From Polymyxa betae (Eukaryota; Endomyxa; Phytomyxea; Plasmodiophorida; Plasmodiophoridae), in the NCBI GenBank assembly GCA_003693705.1, contig RBZT01000846.1, positions 1-64,000 of the forward strand: 64,000 bases of DNA, given 5' to 3'. Of this stretch, positions 12,781-22,001 are shown in pieces. Within the stretch, counting starts at the first letter, position 1; each line of letters starts with the position of its first letter. The position numbers and the translations under genes were made by a program. Below the pieces are notes generated by a model that worked only from the letters and a program-made list of their open reading frames with translations, was not told where the DNA came from and made no database searches.

Positions 12781-12844
12781 TTTAAATTGAGGAGATTTCG
12801 CTCTCGCCCAAACTGTGTTCGAATCTCACTTTCGAAATTTCGAA

Positions 12845-14100
12845 ATGGAATTGCAATCGGTGACCTTAAGCCACAATGGGCGACCCATCGTGATCGACGT
12901 CCTTGAGCGCCCAGCCAAATCGGCTGCCCCTGTCTGCCATGTCGTCGTTCTTCCAGGTTTCGAGCGTTGCCTACCCGTCGTTTCGAGCCCCTTCTGAGGT
13001 CACCGTCGATTAGGGAACCCATCCGTTCTGCCCTTCTACGAGGAGTTCACGAACAGGCTCGCTGATGGTCTTCATGGCGTTTCTGTCCATGCAGGTTGTA
13101 TTTTCCTGCTTTCGATTTTCACCAATTTGACAGAGCTGTGTAGTGGGCCATGCTGGGTTTAGTTTCGAGGATCATAACAACGGCGAGGCGTTCGATGTAG
13201 GTTGGCGAAGGTCGGTGATCTGCCTCGTCGAGCTGATAGCGGTGTTCAGCTCGACGACCAGATCGAGCTCAAGATTCTCTACCTCGAGCGGCTGCTGGCG
13301 AAATCGCCGACCCGACTCATCCTGATCGGGCATTCAGTCGGCGCCTTCATGGTCACTTTGAAATACGTTCTTCGTCTTCTTCGCTGACAGCTCAATCAGG
13401 TGATGGAGATTATGAAACGACGCCCTGATTTCCCCATCGATAACGCCGCCTTTCTATTCCCGGCGCTCTGCGATTTCGATGTGTAACTGCGTTTCTTCCA
13501 ATTTCAGTGCAGTTTTTGAAGTTCGCTTTAGAGCGTGGCCGATTCACATCATGAAATATCCGAGCGTGTATGAGCCGCTCGCCTTCCTGGTCTCCTATCT
13601 ACCGGATAGATGGAAGTCGCTGCTGGTGTCGGCGATCCCGAAAGTCCAGCACGAGGCGTCCATGATCGCCCGTCATTGCAATGCCCATACTGGTACGAAT
13701 GGCGCTTTCGGAGTTCGCCGCCTTGATTTCCGCTGCCAGTTCGCAACGGATTCGCCCTGGTCCGCCACGAGCTGCAGCTCATTCGTGAACTGCAACAAAC
13801 CAGCATTGATCTGCTAAACGGGTTCGGCCATAACCTGCTATTCTTGTTCACGCGATTCGATCAATACGTACGGATGGCGTCCGTCGGCATTGTGTTTCTG
13901 AACGTTTTCAGGTACCGCTGCCGCTAGCGAGGCGTATCCAGGCCATTATCCCCAAAGCTGTTCATGTTTTGTTTGACGATCATCTCGAGGTACAGCACGC
14001 ATTCGTGCTGAAAGATAGCGCTCGCGTCGCCGATACGGCTCTGGAATACCTGATCGGGCGTGCGCCGCATTTGTCGCCTCCAAGTCATCCGAATTGTTGA
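12845..14100 (+). CDS. LDAH: LDAH-type lipid-droplet serine hydrolase (alpha/beta fold)
   Basis: Multi-exon alpha/beta hydrolase of the lipid-droplet-associated hydrolase (C2orf43/DUF2305) family, thought to act on sterol esters or other neutral lipids at lipid droplets. The start is ATG 12845. Exon 1 ends in VVVLPG and joins across the intron ending at 13014 to NPSVLPFYEEFTNRL, giving the family's PGNP...FY signature. Next come SVHAVGHAGFS, DDQIELKILYLERLL and the nucleophile elbow LILIGHSVGAFMV (Ser in GHSVG, about 13315-13350). Then follow MKRRPDFPIDNAAFLFPALC, a middle helical region (13550-13900), and a C-terminal block with DDHLEVQHAFVLKDS and APHLSPP, where the catalytic His is expected. 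It ends at TGA 14098-14100. Intron borders in the middle are approximate. It converges on the SET gene with a 160-bp spacer. Confidence 0.76.
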
Positions 14101-14260
14101 TTTAGTGTTAAAACGGTTTATTACATGCTGGAAGATCAGATGTAGTGTTTTCTTCAGGTCTCGCATTCAGTTATGTCGTCATGGTTTCTGCCCTCATCGT
14201 GTATACAGCCATGCTTGTAATCTCTGACGAGGAATAAAACTGTTAATAGTTAAATCATAA

Positions 14261-15791
14261 TTAAATTTTATTGACTAATTTGTTGGGCTCTCTGTTGAGA
14301 GATCGCTGGTCCGCCTTCAATGACTCGACATAGTCTTTGGCATCTTGCGATTCTGCGACCGCGACGTCGACGCCATCCCATGAGTTCGTTGTCACAGCAG
14401 CAGTCATGAGATCAGAAAACGATTTGACCTGATTTAGGCAGATCTTCTCACTTCGTCGCGCCTGGACGGCGTTATGCAGCACTGGAGCCAACTCCGTCTG
14501 CAGCAGAGCGTCATCCTCGGAGAGCGTGTTCGGGAATTCGCTCAATGCGGCCGTTGCAAATTCCGACACCTTCACCCAAAGGTCTTTGACAGTAGAACCA
14601 TCATCGAGTGCTTTGACGCATTTAACAAGCGTGTCTGATACTGATGTTCTCATGTTGGAATCAACGGGGCAGCGGCTTTCGCCAAGTTCGATTTCGCATG
14701 CCAGATGGTCGTCATTCTCTTCGATCGTGAACCCTTGGAACAAGAGATGATGAATATTGCTATGAAAACCATTTCAGTTCCATCTGTTGGATGATTCAAG
14801 GAAATCGAACCTTGTGTTGTAGTAGAAATTATGGAGAGATTCCGACGGGTTGAGTTTTACGGTTGATGTCATAACAACAGCATCGAGTTCGGGCTCATAG
14901 CCGATCTCAACATTCGCCTCTGTGGAATGCGTAGCGAAATCGAAGACCGGCATCAGTGCGTTGATGCTCTCCGTCTCGCTCTTCTGCAGCTGCCACATAC
15001 GACCTGAGCGGCATCGTTAAAAACGAGCCACATAAACTCTAATACACAGTACTGTTGACATTCACCCAAAGACGAGAATATTCTTCGAACGTCAATCCGG
15101 TGAAAAACTGCTCAATCGTTGCATATTGCTCCGACAGGATCGACGTCAGCTCGCCGATCATGTTATTGATCATGGAGCTTTTCAGTAATTCGATGTCGTC
15201 CTCCGACCAGAACATTGGCGATGGAACATCCAGCTGTTGTATCATATCAAGATAGACGCCCCATTTGTCTTGATTGGCTAATAAGAACACCACAGCAGCC
15301 CCTAATACAATTTCAGAAATTTTGCTGACGAGAATTGAAAGCTGCATACCGCTCTCGTCTAAGGAATCTGTAAGTTCTGATACAGATTGCACAATATCAT
15401 CAGCGAGGATCATATTCTCATCCAGGATCTGACTTATAGGGACAGTAAGAAGGCGCTCGCCTTCCTCGATGTGTTTCGAAGCGACTAGCTCGTAATATCC
15501 ATCGAAGCCGATCACGTTGATATTGCCGATCTCGGCGCCGTTCTTCAACACCCAATCGAATACGTTCTGGAACGGATTCGTGACGACGGCCGTCTCCTGA
15601 GGCGGCGGCAGCCAACCAGGACGAAGCCAGACCGCCAGAACAGCAACGATGACGACCGTCAACGACACATTCAGCAGCGACAGCAGCGGTCGCTTGGTAG
15701 GAGGCGCTGAAACCGCTTCCGGCTTCTTCAGCGTGGCATGGTCGAAGACGGCGTCGTATTTGGATCCCAGCGATGGGTCGGGTCGAACCAT
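14261..15791 (-). CDS. Membrane-anchored SET-domain protein of the SETD3/Rubisco-LSMT class
   Basis: Three exons. The first (15791 down to about 15050) has a roughly 35-residue N-terminal cytosolic tail, one transmembrane helix (LLNVSLTVVIVAVLAVWL), then the start of a SETD3-like SET domain (GFDGYYELVASKHIEEGERL with LLTVP following). The second exon contains LMPVFDFATHS, at the position of the family's substrate-pocket D-NH motif (here D-F-A-T-H). Joining exon 3 gives YYNTSNIHHLLFQGF, matching the conserved Y-N-x-S-N...L-GF end of the SET fold. The C-terminal 150 residues fit the Rubis-subs-bind helical domain. Members methylate lysine or histidine on non-histone proteins using SAM. The SET call is good. 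Substrate is unknown, and the membrane anchor is unusual. The stop is TAA at 14261-14263. Confidence 0.76.
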
Positions 15792-16109
15792 TCTCGTTTA
15801 GATTGTGAATACAACAGGAGCAGCTATGGGGTGAAGGGGGCACAGCCCCAGCAGCCCACTGTCGCCCAGCCCATTATCAACTGCAGCTACAAGTACAAAG
15901 GCCACGCTGTGACAGATCGAATAACAGAAGCACTGAGTCTAGGGTTTTCTATTCGCCTTTGACGCCGATTGCTTAAATCGGGGTCACAGACTGTACAAGC
16001 TGTTAGTCAACAGCGACGGGAACTGCACCAGCTGCATAAGAATCATGCGGGTCCAGCGGTATCGATAGACAACGTGGAGAAGCTACTACCGATTTGGAGC
16101 CATGCGTGA
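15738..16109 (+). CDS. Possible small two-exon gene, unrecognised
   Basis: Open frame from ATG 15738 to 15943 (with QQPTVAQPIINCSYKYKGH), donor GTTTTC at 15944, acceptor TTAG at 16006. The second exon continues in phase as QQRRELHQLHKNH...LLPIWSHA with TGA at 16107-16109. The 63-bp intron fits this locus, and the second exon is charged and helix-like. The first 18 codons are antisense to the SET gene's coding start, so the true start may lie in an unseen upstream exon. I do not recognise the product. Confidence 0.4.
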
Positions 16110-16786
16110 TAGGCAGGATTTGGGCTTGCGACAGGGATAACATCTAGGAGGCAGTTAGGCTGATAAGGCTGCTGCGAATCTTTCTTGTCAGGTTATGTTA
16201 ACAAGCCTTACGGGTCACTGGTAGTCCTCCAGGTCATCAAACCCTAATTCAGCAAGATTCTTGCCCGTTCTGCTACCCGTCTGCATCGCGCGATATTGAA
16301 TGAAACGACGTCGAAAAGCGCCTGATAGCAGCCTGGTGTTTACTCAGACGATTGCCTTTAAAGCATCCTCCAAACTGCCTGAATCGCGGGGTGTCTGCTT
16401 GTTCTGGTCTGTCAAATACGGGTACAATAAAATGTGACGAAGAATGTGACAATGAATCAACGCTTCCAAATGGCGCTAGTTCTATAAATCTTTATTCTTG
16501 GGCATTCGAAATCGTGTGTTGGGATGCGCCCGCAACCATGAATCTTGTAATGGCTCCCATCAATTCGGATCAAGCGTTTGCGGCAGCCAATGGTATCTGC
16601 ATTCGATGATGAATACCGATTCGTATCATGACAACGTCTGCCAGAAAGCCGACATCTTGCTGCTTTGTGATTCGAAATCAACGAAGGTGATTCCCATCCA
16701 TCGTCACAGAGCTCGGACGAGGGTGACTGCTAACGCGTGCCTATCAGGCCTAGACCAAAAAAATCTCAGCATATTTATATGGGATT
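16110..16786. other. Intergenic region, no supported gene
   Basis: About 680 bp upstream of the secreted-protein gene. Open frames on both strands here (16352-16681) lack ATG starts or any recognisable composition. I see no tRNA and no repeat. Confidence 0.5.
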
Positions 16787-17699
16787 ATGTCATCGGTAAT
16801 CAGATGGGCGATCTTGTCGCTGTTGCTAGCGGCCCCGGTCCATCCCGAACCCGGGCGTCTTCGTGAGTTCGAGGCGCTGTCGCTGTTCGGGTCGGGTCAG
16901 AGCGAGTTCTTCACGCTGACCAATGCCCATGCTGGGCCATCGTCCTATCAGCTCTATGCATTCAATGGGAATACGTATGGGAGAGCTATCTCATATGGAG
17001 ACTATACCAAGGGATCGTTCAGTCTATCAGGAGGGGTACGGAAGCGGTTTTCAAACATAACCTTCTCTGAGAATGGCGTTTAGGTGGATTTGAAATTCGA
17101 ATCGGATTTGGGCGAGATGACGGTAGCGGCGAATATCGCGGCTGGATCGTTCTACATGATGTATTTGTATTCGAACGAAGGGCAATCGACGCCCCTGCTG
17201 GGTATCTATGAGTTTACCAAAGACTCGTTCCAGACCGCCATCGAAGCTGGCCTGGCCACCATCTTCTTCATGAACCTGGTTCGTTTAAGGGATGTTCAGA
17301 TCTTCATCAATGGGGTGCTGTTCATGGATCTGCCGGCGCCTCAAGAGGGTAAAGACCCCATCATACCGCAGCCGTTAACAATAGGACCCGACGACTTCAA
17401 TGCTATTATGGAGCTGTATGACACCAGCAATCCAGAGGAAAAGGTTCTGGTTGTCAGAGGGCAGATGCAGCTGCAAGCTAAGAGGGTTGGTTGATTGAAT
17501 GATGTTGAGGCGTTGGTGGCTGAATGCTGTCTATTAGGTGTATGTATGCCATGTGATGGGTGATCCAAGAGCTCAAGAAGAGTATCCCTATACAATCTCT
17601 ATGTATAAGCATTCGTTATCAGCTGCCGTTCGCTTATCAGGGCCATCGGTTCTGATGCATCTGGGCCTAGCGATGCTGGTGGCGTTAGCTGTTCTATAG
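16787..17699 (+). CDS. Secreted or surface protein with signal peptide and C-terminal hydrophobic tail
   Basis: Three exons. ATG 16787 opens a clear signal peptide (VIRWAILSLLLAAPVHPEP). The mature part (exon 1 to about 17037, exon 2 from about 17084 to 17480) is rich in beta-type sequence: SEFFTLTNAHAGPSSYQLYA, then GSFYMMYLYSNEG. The last exon (from about 17539) ends in a hydrophobic stretch (VLMHLGLAMLVALAVL) right at the C-terminus with no polar tail. This is the arrangement of a GPI-anchor signal, though a simple membrane anchor is also possible. About 250 residues in total. I do not recognise the domain. It probably acts at the cell surface or in the secretory pathway. Confidence 0.6.
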
Positions 17700-17894
17700 T
17701 CGACAGTTTTAGAATACATCACATATTGGCTGGTTTCAGGCAACCTGCAATCCGTTATCGTCGTATCAGATTCATGTTGGTGAATTGTGACTGAAGTTTA
17801 GAAGACACGTTGGCAAAAGATATGAAAAATCTATGGAAGTCGTTGTCGTTTGCAGACAGACACAGAGATCATCGGATACGCCCGATCTCGGGTC

Positions 17895-18349
17895 ATGATG
17901 AAGAAACTGTGGTTTGGCAAAACCCGGTTTAGCCGTTCTGATCCGATTAAGGCCGGGGGTGGTGCTGGTGATGTAAACGATGCACCGTTTATCAGCGAAA
18001 TGCATTTGGGAAACTATCATCTGCAAATGATCGATGGCAGTTGGCAGTTGATGAATGGCGCGACTCCGCCGCCGACGCCGACAGTTGCTGATGCGAATAT
18101 CGACGAAATGAAGGCCGAGATTAGGAGACTTACCCAGCTGGCAAATGATCTTCAGAAACAAAATCATCGTTTGCAGTTCAAGAACCAGGTCCTGGTCGCC
18201 ATGTGCACAATCTCAGGTATGGGGATCGAAATCCGCACTGTTAAACTGGGGGCATTGAGCTGGATTCAGAAGGGGATAGACAGATTGCCGAACTTGAGAA
18301 CGAGCAGTTACTGAAGTCAAATGCGATAACGAAACCACAGCCAGTTTGA
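17895..18349 (+). CDS. CBY1: Chibby-like ciliary/centriolar protein
   Basis: Small two-exon gene. The N-terminus (MKKLWFGKTRFS) is basic, like Chibby. The core MHLGNYHLQMIDGSWQLMNG matches the family's 'LG..L...DG.W' signature, and the rest is a heptad coiled coil (IRRLTQLANDLQKQNHRLQF). The donor GTATGG at about 18217 joins to an acceptor at about 18259, and the frame continues LDSEGDRQIAELENEQLLK to TGA 18347-18349. Length is about 135 residues, near the family's usual 110-130. Chibby proteins sit at the distal centriole/ciliary base and, in animals, also bind beta-catenin. Start alternatives 17895/17898 are adjacent ATGs. This gene is one of three cilium/centrosome markers in the window. 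Confidence 0.7.
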
Positions 18350-18449
18350 CCTGGTAGGACAACTTCAACATGATGAAACTACATAGAATATACGAGCTCG
18401 GATGGAGCTAACTGCTAACAGCATGATAGAATTGCACAGCACAATTCCT

Positions 18450-18455
18450 AATAAA
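18450..18455 (+). terminator. Polyadenylation signal AATAAA
   Basis: AATAAA about 100 bp downstream of the Chibby-like stop, in the 158-bp convergent spacer before the next (minus-strand) gene's stop at 18508. It is placed as expected for a eukaryotic 3' end. Confidence 0.45.
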
Positions 18456-18507
18456 GACAAACGTCCGAACAATGGACGTTAAACAACGATGTGGGTCTGT
18501 TTACTTT

Positions 18508-20455
18508 TCATTTCCGTCGTCGTCTGGGTGCGACGCTCTTCCGTATTGTGACGATGGCTTCCATCAGTTTACGGTTGTTGACCGCACGCTTCCTGCTTTG
18601 TTCATCATCGGATAGCTCACAACGTTGCAATAGCGCGGAAGCTTCGCGAACTAGATCGTCTTCACTATTATCGTCGTAAACATCATGTAACGGGGGCTTC
18701 TTCGTGCGTCGAGTGGGTCGCTTTTCGCTCATTTCTGTCAAAGGGCTGCTTTTGGCAGAAGACCTCTTAACCACCGACTTCTTTTTGTGATTAATTCTCG
18801 TTGCTGGTCGATTCTCCTTATCATCGGGGACGGAAACATCAGCGTTTTTCTTTGATCTGCTCCTAGGGTCCTTTTTCGGGCTTTCTTCGGACTCGATGTC
18901 ACCGGTCTTATCGGCAGCTGTAAAGACAGAAACTCGATAATTTGAAAATGAAAGAGAACGCATTTCTATATGGTTGTACCTTTTTGGGCGAGGATAAGTT
19001 TTCTGATCGTACGCAGTGGAAGATTATCGTCATTATCCGTAATAAGGAAGCGCTTATACAATGACGGTAATTGAACCAACTTGTCAATACGACCTGAAGA
19101 AGAGTTGGCTTGGGAGGTAACTCCATGTGAATCGTTCTGACCGAGTCCTTTCTCCGGCCTTTTTCTTGAAGGTTTGGACAACGGTTCTGGCGTCCTTGCA
19201 ATTTTAGCTGAAATGGAAAGTAAGGGAATCCCAGAAGGAGTTCCAGCTGTGTGTCATTACGTTTGGTTTTAAAGGCTTCGGAATCATTTTCGATCAACTT
19301 CAATGGCAGCACTGTCGGCTTCTCTTTTACATTGAGAGTTGCACGCGACGCGACAGGAGTGCTCTTCAGTTTTGCTGTTGCAAAACATTAATGGTAACAA
19401 TGTTAACGAAGCATCGGTCGACAACAACCTTTTGTTTTAAAAGGATTTTCGATCTGTTCGAACCCTTCGGGAAGTTCTGCGGGGGCGATAACTGGCGCGA
19501 CGCTTGGCCGAGGCTTTCTTGGCTGACGCAGCGAAGGGATGTTCGATGTGGGCGTGTTCTTCGGCAGCAGCGACAATCGGGCTTTGATGGTTCTCGGAGT
19601 GACCTGTGGTGGTGTATGTTGAATGGCAGGTGCCGATATCCTCATCCTAGGCGTGGCCAGACCCGTCTCCCGAATGCTCTTTACAGGAGTGTTGTATTGA
19701 TGAGGTAATCCATTCACGGATCGCGACAACGGCGCCGTCAGAGTCGACGAGGACAGAGATTTACGTAAAGGAGTGGAGATATTCGATCTACGTTGAGGCG
19801 CTGTAAGGGTTGCTGGTCGTCGTGGAGTTAGTAATGATGATGGCGATTCTAAGACCGATTGCAATGATGAACCAGTGACCATTGACATGCGTTTGGATCG
19901 AGGCTTCGGCAGTCCTGCTAGGGCTGGCCGTAACGATGGGTTAGCAAGCGACATACGCTTCGATCGAGGCCTGGGTAAGGCGGCAGACATCTCAGAATGA
20001 TTCGGTTCTGAGGCGGCAGGTACGTCTTCCTCCTAGGCACTGATAAGCTCACAACGAGATGTATCGTCATAATAAATGTTTACTGGAACCAGCCGAGTAT
20101 ATCGTAATTCGATTAGGTCAATGAGAGCATTGAAAGCTCGAATTAGGACAGACTTATCTAACCTCGTGATCGATGTCAATGAAGGCGTGCATGGTTCCAG
20201 CCCAAGCACGGCCATCGACCTGAGATAATTCAATACATAAAGAAGTTATTCTGGACTTCTATACTTGGCGAAACGCTGATGGGTGCGAGCATTGACAGTG
20301 GAGAAATTAAAGCCAAGGTCGGCATGGATCTTCAGGATCAGGTGATGGAAAGCGGTCAGAACCTGGACAGGCGTGGCTTCGCGAAACACCCGAAACGGCA
20401 GCTCGTTGTAATGTCGAAGAATACGATGAATGGTGACCTCATCGTCGCTTGACAT
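18508..20455 (-). CDS. Basic SP/TP-rich protein with helical N-terminal domain, unrecognised
   Basis: About six exons read from ATG 20455 to TGA 18508. The N-terminal 110 residues are a compact helical region (ILRHYNELPFRVFREATP, VLTAFHHLILKIHADLGFNF, then RLDKSVLIRAFNALIDLIEL). The frame stays open across introns near 20265-20230 and 20090-20035. The rest is a disordered basic tail full of SP/TP sites, with a repeated motif PRPRSKRMSLANPS / PKPRSKRMSMVTGS (about 19890-19980) and K/R-rich C-terminus ending PRRRRK. Such tails suit a mitotic-kinase substrate in the nucleus or on spindle/centrosome. That is inference only. The N-terminal fold could be a divergent CH-like domain, but no signature settles it. 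Confidence 0.6.
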
Positions 20456-20704
20456 GAGAATGACACGACAGGACTGTCTCCCTGCTGGGGCGATGGTGTC
20501 GTGGGGCGTATGAAGGCGGCCACCGCCGATCCGATCGCCGTCAAAAAGGAGCTCACTCAGCGACTGTTGAAAAGCCCGCGCCGCCTTGTTGATGAGCGAG
20601 GCTGAAATCGCGTAACGTTAACCCCTGCTGCTGCTCTGTTTTGGACGAGAGCGGGTCATCTCTCTCTCTCTCGTCATTACGATGTGGCATTGGATCCGTT
20701 ATAA

Positions 20705-21732
20705 TTACTTAGATTTATTCGACGTCTGCTGCTGGGCACGACGTGCCTTGCCGGGCCGTTTGCCACCCTTCTTCAAATTCCATTTCTTGCCTCGTGCCGC
20801 GTCGTCCTTGGCCAGGTCGTTGCGCTTGCCTGTACGTGGCTTGCCCGAACCGAACTTCTCGTTCTTAAACTGACGCTTTTTGGAAATGGTCTTGGCGGGG
20901 ACATTTTTTTTCTGCTTTTTCACGAGTTTTTCGGCTTTGGCCATTGCCGCATCGAAACTCTCGGCTGTCAGCTGGTTCTTACCGCTGTCTGCAGTCGCAT
21001 TAACTTCGAACCGATATAAACAATGAGCGAACTGAACCTTTTTTCCAGTCATTGATAGCTTTAACGCTGGCCTTCTTCAGATGGGCCCTTTCTAATTTCT
21101 TCTCAGCAGCGGCTTGTTTAGCATGAGCCTTTTGCTCTTTGACTCGCTTGTTTTCGGAAACCTTTTCTATAGCGGCAGCCTCATGCAACAATTTACGCTT
21201 GATACGTGCCATATGGTCATCTGATTTGACCATCTCGGCAAAATAATCGGCTGGGCGTTTGTATAGGATTCCAGCCTGAGTTCACTTAAAACCCAAATGT
21301 TGCAGCAAACTATTATCATTCTAACCTGGTCAAGGCGATTCAACGCCTGCTTAACCGAATTTAAAGTAAAATCGTAACTGATAGAGGTATCAACAAAACA
21401 GAATTCAGAACCAGTCCCGAAAACATACAATTTGACTTCACGGGCCAGATCGTCATCGGGATTAACAGAGATTGACTGATTGTGAGTGATGACGAGAGTC
21501 TCAGCCCAAGGGTAATCTTCTGGAAGCCGAATCTATTACAAAGTTTAATACTCAATATATGGATCAGATGGGACGATGGAACCTGATTCAAGCAATGATT
21601 CAAAGCAAGCTCATTGCGAATCCCATTCAATACGACAGGCTCCTCAGCATCAGAGAGCTGTTCGATAGATTCCGAATCGGATCCTCCCTCTACTTCGTTA
21701 ATGGCGGCAGCCAGTGCCGAATTGTAATCCAT
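20705..21732 (-). CDS. EBNA1BP2: EBP2-type ribosome-biogenesis protein (EBNA1-binding protein 2 homologue)
   Basis: Nucleolar protein needed for 27S pre-rRNA processing and 60S assembly. The acidic N-terminus (GGSDSESIEQLSDAEE) leads to ALNHCLNQ, which joins across an intron to IRLPEDYPWAETLVIT, the family's 'DxPWxExLxVT' block. Next come DDLAREVKLY and, after another intron, YKRPADYFAEMVKSDDHM, which is highly diagnostic. The long basic helix (about 21230-21045) and Lys/Arg/Gly-rich tail (FKNEKFGSGKPRTGKR, RPGKARRAQ) follow, ending at TAA 20705. The chosen start is ATG 21732. A further 5' exon with ATG near 21835 is possible, since an acceptor-like CAG lies just upstream. The basic tail fits a nucleolar location. 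Confidence 0.8.
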
Positions 21733-22001
21733 ATCTTCCAGAAGAAAATCTGTTCAGGAGATAGAAATCTCAATCTGTGGTCAGTTCCGCCTACCGGACT
21801 CCGTGACGGATCCTGAAATTTCTTCGGGTTTCGCATAATTTTTTGTTGGAGAATGGAGACTGATAAAAATTTCCCATTATTTTCACTTTCTTGTGATGTT
21901 TCATCCAGGTAGATTTGCGATTCGGTTAAATCGCTTCTGGTAGTTTGAAGATTTGGCTGTTTTTCCAGCCTGAAATTTATTTTTTTGTAAGCTTTATTTT
22001 A

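Larger units (their letters stand above)
12135..12844. other. Intergenic region with short repeats
   Basis: About 700 bp without a supportable gene between the TRP-type gene and the LDAH-type gene. It contains a two-unit tandem repeat at 12275-12312 and copy B of a dispersed repeat at 12710-12780. The rest is AT-rich and shows no long frame. Confidence 0.55.

Noticed and set aside
12765-13022. 85-codon minus-strand frame over the LDAH start
   Set aside because: Antisense to LDAH exon 1 and its first intron. The plus strand gives the PGNP signature after splicing.
18491-18679. Plus-strand serine-rich 62-codon frame
   Set aside because: Complement of the basic C-terminus of the SP/TP-rich gene. 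No start context or domain.
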